Below are positions 1 through 6,031 of a stretch of 6,676 bases of DNA, piece by piece. Origin of the DNA: an uncultured Paraprevotella sp. (GTDB taxonomy: Bacteria > Bacteroidota > Bacteroidia > Bacteroidales > Bacteroidaceae). Below the pieces are notes generated by a model, which searched no databases, was not told the origin of the DNA, and was given only the letters and a program-made list of their open reading frames with translations. Where the stretch lies: assembly GCA_900770805.1 (NCBI GenBank), contig CAAGLP010000106.1, positions 1 through 6,676 of the forward strand, written 5' to 3'. Numbering within the stretch: position 1 is the first letter of the stretch; each line of letters opens with the position of its first letter. A program made the translations under genes and the position numbers.

Positions 1-927
1 GAATATCAATGAGGAATACAGTGCTGGAGGAATAAGCGAGCATGCAATGGCAACGCATCCGAGGAACACACCCACATGGAGCATGCTGGTGTCTGTAGCA
101 GCATCAGACGTGCAATATATGCCGTAGAGATTTGCACCAACCAGCAGAAGTCCAGCCACGAAAAGCAGAACCAGACATGCCATGCCTGCAGTAAATATGG
201 CAGGGAGAAGATGCACCAGTTTCATGCTTCCCGGATGACGTTTCAGCAGGTTTATGCGTGCGATTCCACTATTGTGCACCTGCTTGAAGAACTTCTTCAT
301 GTCGGTGCGGCGTTTGTGCCAAACCCATGCCTCGGGAAACAGACGACAGGACGCTCCGCTCTTGAAGATACGGATACTAAAATCGATGTCCTCGCCAAAG
401 CGCATAGCGGAAAAACCGCCTAGTCGTTGGTAGAGGTCGGCACGTATACCCATGTTGAAGGAACGTGGATAGAACTTGTCCAGTTTCTTCTTGCCTCCTC
501 GTATACCACCTGTGGTGAAGAATGAGGTCATGGAATAGTTAATGGCCTTTTGCACGGGAGAGAAACTCTCGTGTGCACGGTCGGGACCTCCGAAGGCATC
601 GCATGGATTGCATGTAAGTTCGTCGTCCACAGCCTGCAGATATCCTGGAGGTAGGACGCAATCGCTGTCCAGCACTATGAGGTATTCGCCTTGTGAACGT
701 TCGGTACCGTAATTTCGCGACTGGCCGGGGCCGCTGTTTTCCTTTTGGAAATAACGCAATGCCAGCCTGGAGGCGTGCTCGTTGACAACATTCTGGCAAG
801 GTATAGTGGAGCCGTCTTCGACCACCACAACCTCAAAGTCCTTCAGTGTCTGCACCTCCAGGCTGGCAAGCAGTTCGTCTACTTCGTCGGGACGATTGTA
901 GACAGGAATGATGAGGGAGTATTTCAT
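1..927 (-). CDS. Family 2 glycosyltransferase, membrane-associated (C-terminus cut by window edge)
   Basis: Reading leftwards from the ATG at 927 gives 309 codons with no stop, continuing past position 1, so the protein is incomplete. The N-terminus (KYSLIIPVYNRPDEV) is the classic first strand of a GT-A fold. It is followed by VVVVEDGS (D38 binds nucleotide in this family), the SRNYG segment near residue 70, and LDSD at 86-89, the DxD-type metal and sugar-nucleotide site. The GGF..RFGED stretch at 170-180 carries the likely catalytic acidic pair, and WVWHKR lies at 201-206. Two hydrophobic stretches, about 237-266 and 283-309, look like membrane segments, so the enzyme probably works at the inner membrane on a lipid-linked or surface glycan. 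Donor and acceptor cannot be told from sequence. It lies 83 nt downstream of efp on the same strand and may be co-transcribed with it. No close Shine-Dalgarno precedes the start. The family is very likely; the substrate is unknown. Confidence 0.9.
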   Translation of the reverse strand, partial: MKYSLIIPVYNRPDEVDELLASLEVQTLKDFEVVVVEDGSTIPCQNVVNEHASRLALRYFQKENSGPGQSRNYGTERSQGEYLIVLDSDCVLPPGYLQAVDDELTCNPCDAFGGPDRAHESFSPVQKAINYSMTSFFTTGGIRGGKKKLDKFYPRSFNMGIRADLYQRLGGFSAMRFGEDIDFSIRIFKSGASCRLFPEAWVWHKRRTDMKKFFKQVHNSGIARINLLKRHPGSMKLVHLLPAIFTAGMACLVLLFVAGLLLVGANLYGIYCTSDAATDTSMLHVGVFLGCVAIACSLIPPALYSSLIF

Positions 928-962
928 GTGTTTAAGGTTCAGAGTCTATCCCCTCCTTTTAA

Positions 963-987
963 CCCGAACCCCGATGAGAGGTTCGGG
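963..987 (-). repeat. Perfect 8-bp inverted repeat between efp and the glycosyltransferase gene; possible weak terminator or RNA hairpin
   Basis: CCCGAACC at 963-970 is the exact reverse complement of GGTTCGGG at 980-987, with a 9-nt loop. In the leftward transcript it begins 23 nt after the efp stop codon. It is followed by TTAAAAGG rather than a U-run, so it is not a textbook intrinsic terminator. It could protect the efp mRNA end, attenuate transcription into the glycosyltransferase gene, or be a degenerate terminator. Confidence 0.45.
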
Positions 988-1010
988 CCAAGTATAAGGA
1001 TGGTTAGTTG

Positions 1011-1577
1011 TTATGCCTTAACGCGACCCAGATAGCTGCCGTCGCGAGTATCAACCTCCACGATTTCGCCCTCGTTGATGAACAGAGGCACGCGGATGTC
1101 AGCACCGGTTTCCAGTTTTGCGGGCTTCAGAGTGTTGGTGGCAGTATCACCTTTCAGGCCGGGCTCAGTCCACTCGATAGCAAGATGAACCTTTGCAGGC
1201 AATTCTGCATAAAGAATTGTCTCAGTGCTTGCATCGGTGACAACTTCTACATTCTGCCCCTCCTTCATGTACTTTACACCAGTAATCTGGTCAGCGGGGA
1301 TGTTTACCTGCTCGTAGGTCTCGTTGTTCATGAAGATGTAGTCCTCGCCCTCGGCATAGAGATACTGGTAGGGACGACGCTCAACGCGTACGTCCTCCAA
1401 CTTTTCACCGATGTTGAAGCGACGCTCCAATACACCACCGTTTACCACGTCCTTCAGAGTAACGCTCATGATGGTGTTACCCTTACCGGGCTTACGATGC
1501 AGGAAATCAATACAGAAATACAGCTTGCCATCCATGCGAATGCATGTACCTTTCTTAATGTCTTGTGAGTTAATCAT
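1011..1577 (-). CDS. efp: Translation elongation factor P
   Basis: The 188-residue product has the full length usual for bacterial EF-P. EF-P binds between the P and E sites of the ribosome and helps peptide-bond formation at polyproline stretches. The N-terminal KOW-like domain (about 1-65) carries the loop RKPGKGN, with K32 at the tip. This corresponds to the lysine that is beta-lysylated in Escherichia coli (K34), so the lysine-type loop is present rather than the arginine (rhamnosylated) type. Whether K32 is modified here cannot be seen. The two OB domains follow: YLYAEGEDYIFMNNETYEQ at 73-91 and the C-terminal signature GLKGDTA...LETGADIRVPLFINEGE...VDTRDGSYLGR. The ATG at 1577 gives the canonical N-terminus, and a Bacteroidetes-type promoter lies about 65 nt upstream. 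It is divergent from rpmH, another translation gene. Confidence 0.98.
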   Translation of the reverse strand: MINSQDIKKGTCIRMDGKLYFCIDFLHRKPGKGNTIMSVTLKDVVNGGVLERRFNIGEKLEDVRVERRPYQYLYAEGEDYIFMNNETYEQVNIPADQITGVKYMKEGQNVEVVTDASTETILYAELPAKVHLAIEWTEPGLKGDTATNTLKPAKLETGADIRVPLFINEGEIVEVDTRDGSYLGRVKA

Positions 1578-1645
1578 ATATTTGACGTTTTATTGTTATG
1601 GATAATTCGGTTGCGTCTACACTATGTGTGTTACTTTTTCATGTG

Positions 1646-1676
1646 CAAAGGTACAACATTTTAAGCAAAAAACAAG
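1646..1676 (-). promoter_or_regulatory. Bacteroidetes-type promoter for efp
   Basis: Read on the minus strand, TACCTTTG (1653-1646) matches the -7 consensus TAnnTTTG exactly. CTTG (1676-1673), one mismatch from the TTTG -33 element, lies 19 nt upstream. Transcription would begin near 1640, giving a 5' leader of roughly 60 nt before the efp ATG. The leader contains the small perfect inverted repeat ACAC-TAT-GTGT (1619-1629). The site is placed by consensus match only. Confidence 0.7.
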
Positions 1677-1692
1677 AAAAAAGCCGGAAAGG

Positions 1693-1724
1693 TTTGGTCA
1701 TTTACAAAAAAGTATGTAATTTTG
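1693..1724 (+). promoter_or_regulatory. Bacteroidetes-type promoter for rpmH
   Basis: TTTG at 1693-1696 and TAATTTTG at 1717-1724 are separated by 20 nt, an exact match to the Bacteroidetes primary sigma-factor consensus (-33 TTTG, -7 TAnnTTTG). The region is A/T-rich. The start site would be near 1730, leaving about a 40-nt leader before the rpmH ATG at 1772. Its -33 element is only 17 bp from the -33 element of the efp promoter on the other strand, so the two polymerases would bind back to back. Confidence 0.8.
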
Positions 1725-1771
1725 CACCCCGAAACCCATGGTGTGAAAACTGATAAAAACAAAACATAGCT

Positions 1772-1927
1772 ATGAAAAGAACATTCCAACCCTCTAACCG
1801 TCGCCGTGCAAACAAGCACGGTTTCCGTCAGAGAATGACCACTGCCAATGGTCGTCGTGTATTGGCAAGCCGCCGCGCAAAGGGTCGCAAGAAGCTGACC
1901 GTTTCTGACGAGAAGCATGGCAAGTAA
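1772..1927 (+). CDS. rpmH: 50S ribosomal protein L34
   Basis: This is a 51-residue, very basic protein. It opens with MKRTFQPSNRRRANKHGFR, the near-invariant L34 N-terminus, and continues with RMTTANGRRVLASRRAKGRKKL, which matches the family core. L34 is a small structural protein of the large ribosomal subunit. A short tail (TVSDEKHGK) makes it slightly longer than the 44-47 residues common in Proteobacteria and Firmicutes. It has its own strong promoter and its own terminator, so it forms a single-gene transcription unit. In many bacteria rpmH lies directly before rnpA near dnaA; no rnpA is present here. No Shine-Dalgarno is visible; the A-rich AAAACATAGCT precedes the start. Confidence 0.98.
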   Translation: MKRTFQPSNRRRANKHGFRQRMTTANGRRVLASRRAKGRKKLTVSDEKHGK

Positions 1928-1950
1928 GCAAGAGATTGCTTTCACATAAG

Positions 1951-1990
1951 AGAAGAAGTAGGGAAGTTTCCTTGCTTCTTCTTCTTTTTT
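1951..1990 (+). terminator. Rho-independent terminator after rpmH
   Basis: AGAAGAAG (1951-1958) pairs with CTTCTTCT (1975-1982). Additional internal pairing between AGG and CCT is possible. The stem is followed by a T-rich run ending in six T (1985-1990). It lies 23 nt after the rpmH stop codon and separates rpmH from the promoter of the next operon. Confidence 0.8.
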
Positions 1991-2022
1991 ATATGGGTTT
2001 TGTCCGGATTTCCTTTGCTTTA

Positions 2023-2054
2023 TTTGGAGATGTTGTCACTAATTAGTAATTTTG
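2023..2054 (+). promoter_or_regulatory. Bacteroidetes-type promoter for the PASTA-rluD-ddl operon
   Basis: TTTG (2023-2026) and TAATTTTG (2047-2054) are separated by exactly 20 nt. The -7 sequence and the spacing are the same as in the rpmH promoter. The predicted start near 2061 gives a leader of only about 27 nt before the ATG at 2088. I see no comparable promoter in the rluD-ddl, ddl-acyltransferase or acyltransferase-lipoprotein junctions, so this one probably serves the whole downstream gene set. Confidence 0.78.
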
Positions 2055-2087
2055 CGTAGGAAACGATAATACTCAATCAGACATCTT

Positions 2088-2717
2088 ATGAACCTTAAGA
2101 AGATATTTAGTCCGGTGGTATGGGTCAATCTTTTGGCCATGTGCCTGTTTGTGGCATTGGTAATTACCGGCTTTTGGTATGCCACCAAAGTATATACACG
2201 ACATGGAGAGATAATTCAGGTGCCAGATGTGACACGCATACATCACGATGATGCAGCCTTGATGCTTGGACAGAGCGAATTGGAGGCCGTTGTGGTCGAT
2301 TCTGGTTACAATCGCAACTTGGCTCCGGGTATTGTCCTAATGCAGCAACCTCAGGCTGGTGCCGAGGTGAAAGCCGGGCGCAAGATATATCTGACAGTCA
2401 ACTCCAATAGTGGTCCTACCCTGACAATTCCCGACATTGCGGATAACTGCGATGTATACGAGGCAGAGATAAGACTACGTACAATGGGCTTCAAGATTGG
2501 TCCCAAGGAGTACGTAGAGGGTGACAAGGATTGGGTCCTCAGAGTGAAATGTCGTGGAAAGGAAGTTTATGCCGGAGAAAAGGTGCCGGCCGAAGCGCCT
2601 ATAGTGCTCGTGGTGGGAAATAGTCTTACCGAGGACGAGAAATGGGCCGAGGACAGTCTGTCCGGTGCAGATGGGGAAGAGGTGGAATATGAATTTGAGC
2701 CCGAGACGGAATGGTAA
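2088..2717 (+). CDS. Membrane-anchored PASTA-domain protein
   Basis: The 209-residue protein has a short basic N-terminus (MNLKK) and one hydrophobic segment at about 8-31. Two PASTA domains follow: residues 43-106, starting IIQVPDV and ending GRKIYLTVNS, and residues 111-178, starting TLTIPDI and ending PIVLVVGNS. The last 29 residues (181-209) form an acidic tail with 13 Asp/Glu and one Lys. The topology should be N-in with the PASTA domains in the periplasm. PASTA domains in PknB-type kinases and some penicillin-binding proteins bind peptidoglycan fragments; this protein has no kinase or transpeptidase domain, so it may be a stand-alone cell-wall sensor or scaffold. It is the first gene of the operon and overlaps rluD by 7 nt; ddl is two genes downstream. 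The domain call is firm; the exact role is not known to me. Confidence 0.9.
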   Translation: MNLKKIFSPVVWVNLLAMCLFVALVITGFWYATKVYTRHGEIIQVPDVTRIHHDDAALMLGQSELEAVVVDSGYNRNLAPGIVLMQQPQAGAEVKAGRKIYLTVNSNSGPTLTIPDIADNCDVYEAEIRLRTMGFKIGPKEYVEGDKDWVLRVKCRGKEVYAGEKVPAEAPIVLVVGNSLTEDEKWAEDSLSGADGEEVEYEFEPETEW

Positions 2718-3769
2718 CTGAGGAACAGTATTTCGAGGATTTTGAGGAACTGGAAGAAACCGGGGACGTTCAAACGGAACTCTACGAACATCGTCGTGTA
2801 GTTGCCGATAGTGGGCAGAACCCTGTTCGTGTAGATAAGTTCCTTATGGACCATCTCCGCGATACAAGCCGTAATCGTATACAGAAGGCAGCCGATGCTG
2901 GTTACATTATGGCCAACGGCAAACCCGTAAAGAGTAACTATAAGGTTAAGGCCGGTGATGTAATCACTTTGATGTTTGACCGCCCCAAACGCGACTGGGA
3001 GATTATACCGGAGGATATACCTTTGGATATTGTATACGAAGATGACCAGATACTGCTCATCAATAAACCGGCAGGACTGGTGGTGCATCCTGGATGTGGT
3101 AATTTTAGTGGCACGCTGGTCAATGCATTGGCATGGCACCTAAAGGATGACCCTCGATATGATCCTAACGATCCTGAGGTTGGTTTGGTGCACCGTATAG
3201 ATAAGGATACAAGCGGACTGTTGGTGGTGGCCAAGACTCCAGAGGCCAAGACCTCACTATGCAAGCAGTTCTTCTACCATACCACACGTCGTTTGTACAA
3301 CGCATTAGTGTGGGGCCCCTTTGCAGAAGATGAGGGTACCATAACGGGCAATATAGGTCGAGATCCCAAGGACCGCTTGCGTATGGCAGTATTCCCCGAG
3401 GGGAGCGATATAGGCAAACATGCCGTAACACACTGGCGGGTGCTTGAGCGTTTTGGTCCAGTAACATTGCTGGAATGTCGTCTGGAAACAGGACGTACCC
3501 ATCAGATAAGGGCACATATGAGGCATATGGGACATCCACTCTTTGCCGACGAGCGATATGGAGGCGACCAAATACTGCGTGGTGAGCAGACTTCATCATA
3601 CAAGGCATTCATCCGTAACTGCATGGACCTCTGTTCCAGACAAGCCTTGCATGCCAGAACGTTGGGCTTCCAACATCCCACAACTGGCGAGGAAATGGAT
3701 TTCCAAAGTGAATTGTCTTCCGACATGATGGCATTGATAGAGAAGTGGAGAAAGAAAGTAAACGGGTGA
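2711..3769 (+). CDS. rluD: RluD-like 23S rRNA pseudouridine synthase (RluA family)
   Basis: The 352-residue enzyme would convert uridines of 23S rRNA to pseudouridine; the RluD subgroup acts on helix 69 near the decoding centre. An N-terminal S4 RNA-binding domain spans about 38-88 (VRVDKFL...TSRNRIQKAADAGYIMANGK). The catalytic domain begins near 105 (LDIVYEDDQILLINKPAGLVVHP). Motif GLVHRIDKDTSGLLVVAKT contains the catalytic aspartate D164. RLYNALVWG carries the conserved Tyr196, and the family motif LETGRTHQIRAHM lies at 258-270. The first 30 residues are an acidic extension absent from E. coli RluD. The ATG at 2711 lies inside the end of the PASTA gene (ATGGTAA), which suggests translational coupling, and the next in-frame Met (46) would cut the S4 domain. 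RluC-type specificity cannot be fully excluded by eye, but RluD is the better match. Confidence 0.93.
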   Translation: MVTEEQYFEDFEELEETGDVQTELYEHRRVVADSGQNPVRVDKFLMDHLRDTSRNRIQKAADAGYIMANGKPVKSNYKVKAGDVITLMFDRPKRDWEIIPEDIPLDIVYEDDQILLINKPAGLVVHPGCGNFSGTLVNALAWHLKDDPRYDPNDPEVGLVHRIDKDTSGLLVVAKTPEAKTSLCKQFFYHTTRRLYNALVWGPFAEDEGTITGNIGRDPKDRLRMAVFPEGSDIGKHAVTHWRVLERFGPVTLLECRLETGRTHQIRAHMRHMGHPLFADERYGGDQILRGEQTSSYKAFIRNCMDLCSRQALHARTLGFQHPTTGEEMDFQSELSSDMMALIEKWRKKVNG

Positions 3770-3774
3770 GCGGA

Positions 3775-3809
3775 AAACTTGAAACTTAAAACCTGAAACT
3801 TGAGGCTTG
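3775..3809 (+). repeat. Tandem heptamer repeat, five units of AAACTTG
   Basis: Five contiguous 7-bp units lie between rluD and ddl: AAACTTG, AAACTTA, AAACCTG, AAACTTG, AGGCTTG. Two are identical, two differ by one base and the last by two. On the opposite strand the unit is CAAGTTT; three perfect units would encode FQVSSFK, and traces of this (FKFQV) appear here in antisense. I recall that motif from spurious predicted proteins in Bacteroidetes genomes. The array starts 5 bp after the rluD stop within the 96-bp gap before ddl. The rest of that gap (3810-3865) shows no promoter or terminator. Confidence 0.8.
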
Positions 3810-3865
3810 AGTGGTATTCCGACGAACTTTGATGAATAACGAACAATAAAAGACATATACATATA

Positions 3866-4843
3866 ATGAAAACAATAGCAATCATCTGTGGCGGAGATAG
3901 TTCCGAGCATGACGTAAGCATGCGCAGTGCGGCCGGCATAGAATCATTCATTGACAAAGACAAGTACAAGGTATACAAGGTGGCACTGAAAGCTGGACTT
4001 TGGGAGGCCATTCTGTCAGATGGTAGTCGTAGCAAGGTTGACCGCAATGATTTCACTTTCTGTACTGAGGGTGGCGAAACGGTTCGCCCCGATTTCTGCT
4101 ACATCACCATACATGGTGCACCTGGTGAAAACGGTGTACTTCAAGGATATTTCGACCTTATTGGTATGTCATACTCCACAAGCGGAGTGTTGGTGGAGGC
4201 ATTGACCTTTGACAAGTTCGTGCTGAACAACTACATGCGTTCGCTGGGTGTAAGCGTGGCAGACAGTCTCATAATACGCATCGGACAGGAGAATGAAGTG
4301 AGCGACGAGGATATTATCCAGCGCATTGGTCTGCCATGTTTCGTTAAACCAGCACGCGGAGGAAGTTCATTTGGTACCACAAAAGTAAAGACCCCCGAGG
4401 CTTTGCGTCCTGCCATAGAACTGGCATTGAAGGAGGGAGAGGACGTGATGGTTGAGGCATTTATGAGCGGAACCGAGATAACATGCGGTTGTTACAAGAC
4501 CCGTAATTCTGCTCATGTACTGCCCATCACCGAGGTAGTAACAACCAATGAGTTCTTTGATTATGATGCCAAGTACAACGGACAGGTTGAGGAAATTACA
4601 CCGGCACGCATTTCTGACAGATTGACGCAGCGTGTGCAGACTCTCACTTCCACCATCTACGATATTCTGGGTTGTTATGGTATCATACGCATTGACTATA
4701 TCATCACCGAGGGTGAGAAGATAAACCTCCTAGAGATAAATACGACGCCAGGCATGACGGCCACCAGTTTCATACCTCAGCAGATACGTGCCGCAGGTCT
4801 GGACATCAAGGATGTAATGACTGAAATCATAGAAGGGAAGTAA
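3866..4843 (+). CDS. ddl: D-alanine--D-alanine ligase
   Basis: The 325-residue ATP-grasp enzyme joins two D-alanines in the cytoplasm to make the terminal dipeptide of the peptidoglycan stem. The N-terminal domain has IICGGDSSEHDVS (E14 contacts the first D-Ala in homologues) and IHGAPGENG near 82-90. The ATP-grasp part has VKPARGGSSFGTTKV (160-174), VEAFMSGTEITCG (196-208), FFDYDAKY (230-237), RIDY (275-278) and LLEINTTPGMT (288-298). By homology E290 and N292 bind magnesium and R275 is catalytic. The omega-loop retains K236-Y237, the pair typical of D-Ala-D-Ala ligases; D-lactate ligases of the Leuconostoc type have Phe at the Tyr position, so a vancomycin-resistance ligase is unlikely. The start gives the standard N-terminus. 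It lies 96 bp after rluD and 27 bp before the acyltransferase, with no promoter seen in either gap. Confidence 0.97.
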   Translation: MKTIAIICGGDSSEHDVSMRSAAGIESFIDKDKYKVYKVALKAGLWEAILSDGSRSKVDRNDFTFCTEGGETVRPDFCYITIHGAPGENGVLQGYFDLIGMSYSTSGVLVEALTFDKFVLNNYMRSLGVSVADSLIIRIGQENEVSDEDIIQRIGLPCFVKPARGGSSFGTTKVKTPEALRPAIELALKEGEDVMVEAFMSGTEITCGCYKTRNSAHVLPITEVVTTNEFFDYDAKYNGQVEEITPARISDRLTQRVQTLTSTIYDILGCYGIIRIDYIITEGEKINLLEINTTPGMTATSFIPQQIRAAGLDIKDVMTEIIEGK

Positions 4844-4870
4844 CACACGATAACCACATAATACCTTACC

Positions 4871-6031
4871 ATGGACATACACGAATTCAATGAGATACGC
4901 CCCTACGAGAAAGGGGAAATGAAGGACGCACTGAACCAGTTGCTCAACGACCGTCATTTCAATAAGATGATGCAGGGTTTCGCCCCTTGGTTGCCCAAGG
5001 CTCTGCGCAACGGAATCTTCAGGATGATGTTTATTGGTGTCAAGACTCCACTTGATTTCCAACTTCGTTTCATGAAGCATGTGGTGAGCTATGTGCTTAA
5101 GAAGCATGCGCGTGGATACTCATTCAAGTATGACTCCATTTCTAACCGTGGCAACTATCTCTTCGTTTCCAATCATAGGGACATTGTGTTAGACAGTGCC
5201 ATCCTGGACTTGATGCTTCACGAGGCAGGTTTTTCCACAACATGTGAGATTGCCATAGGTGACAACTTGCTCATTTATCCATGGATAAAGACACTTGTAC
5301 GTATGAATAAGGCCTTTACCGTGCGCCGTAGTCTAAAGGCAAAGGAGATGATGGAAAGTAGTATACTCATGAGCCGCTACATGCATTATTCCATAACCCA
5401 AAAGAAGGAAAACATATGGATAGCCCAGCGAGAGGGTCGTGCTAAGGATAGCAGTGACCAGACCCAGGAATCGGTGCTGAAGATGCTTGCCCTTGGTGGT
5501 GAGGGCACCATCGTGGAAAGGCTGAAGGAACTGAACATAGTACCCCTTACTCTCAGTTATGAGTATGATCCGTGCGACTATCTCAAGGCTCAGGAGTTCC
5601 AACAGAAACGTGATGATTCTTCGTGGAAGAAAAACAAGCAGGACGACTTGGACAACATGAAGATAGGCATCTTGGGATATAAGGGCCATGTACACTTCCG
5701 CACTGGAATTCCAGTGAACGAGTGGATAGACGAACTGAAGGATATGCCCAAGACAGAGGTGTTTAAGGAAATAGCCATGCGTATGGATAAGACCATACAT
5801 TCCAATTATATGCTATATCCAGGTAACTTTATAGCATACGATGAACTTCATGAAACCAATACTTTCCAAAAGAGATATAGCCAGCACGACAAGAAGGTCT
5901 TTGAGAAGTATCTGAGTGGACAGATAGCCAAAATCAAGCTCCCCAATCCCGATGTCCCCTTCCTGCGTGAGCGTATCCTCACCATGTATGCCAATCCCGT
6001 AATCAATAAGATGCGAGCCAAAGAACAATGA
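4871..6031 (+). CDS. LPLAT-superfamily acyltransferase (glycerophosphate/1-acylglycerol-3-phosphate acyltransferase type)
   Basis: The 386-residue protein carries the ordered blocks of the PlsB/PlsC superfamily. Block I is YLFVSNHRDIVLDS at 96-109, block II KAFTVRRS at 147-154, block III WIAQREGRAKDSSDQTQ at 183-199, and block IV LNIVPLTLSYEYDP at 221-234. Such enzymes transfer fatty acyl groups to glycerol-3-phosphate or lysophosphatidic acid at the inner membrane. Block III, with EGR followed by K, resembles the PlsB-like style more than the FPEGTRS of ordinary PlsC. The protein is longer than PlsC (about 245) and much shorter than PlsB (about 800). The catalytic His102 and Asp108 are spaced H-x5-D, whereas the family norm is H-x4-D. 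No strong transmembrane segment is visible. The stop codon overlaps the next start (TGATG). The superfamily is confident; the acceptor substrate is not. Confidence 0.85.
   Translation: MDIHEFNEIRPYEKGEMKDALNQLLNDRHFNKMMQGFAPWLPKALRNGIFRMMFIGVKTPLDFQLRFMKHVVSYVLKKHARGYSFKYDSISNRGNYLFVSNHRDIVLDSAILDLMLHEAGFSTTCEIAIGDNLLIYPWIKTLVRMNKAFTVRRSLKAKEMMESSILMSRYMHYSITQKKENIWIAQREGRAKDSSDQTQESVLKMLALGGEGTIVERLKELNIVPLTLSYEYDPCDYLKAQEFQQKRDDSSWKKNKQDDLDNMKIGILGYKGHVHFRTGIPVNEWIDELKDMPKTEVFKEIAMRMDKTIHSNYMLYPGNFIAYDELHETNTFQKRYSQHDKKVFEKYLSGQIAKIKLPNPDVPFLRERILTMYANPVINKMRAKEQ

Noticed and set aside
76..1035. Open frames at 76-423 and 745-1035 (+) and 539-799 (-)
   Set aside because: They are other-frame shadows of the minus-strand glycosyltransferase gene, whose own frame is open from 927 to the edge and carries clear GT2 motifs.
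1008..1568. A 186-codon plus-strand open frame opposite efp
   Set aside because: It is the antisense shadow of efp, which matches the whole EF-P family end to end. The antisense translation has no recognisable domain and no promoter of its own.
1726..1742. Short CACC/GGTG inverted repeat in the rpmH leader as an L34 autoregulatory hairpin
   Set aside because: Only four base pairs with a 9-nt loop; too weak to support as a structured regulator.
3810..3865. Possible internal promoter just before ddl
   Set aside because: TTTG occurs at 3828-3831, but the position 20 nt downstream has no TAnnTTTG element (GACATATA there), so only operon transcription is supported.
2567..4056. Several long minus-strand open frames (108-190 codons) opposite the PASTA gene, rluD and the start of ddl
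   Set aside because: They lie over strongly recognisable sense genes, have no promoter or family resemblance, and one reads through the heptamer repeat in the way that typically yields spurious proteins.
3866..4843. Vancomycin-resistance type (D-Ala-D-Lac or D-Ala-D-Ser) ligase
   Set aside because: The omega-loop keeps the DAKY Lys-Tyr pair typical of D-Ala-D-Ala ligases, and no vanH, vanX or regulator genes are nearby.
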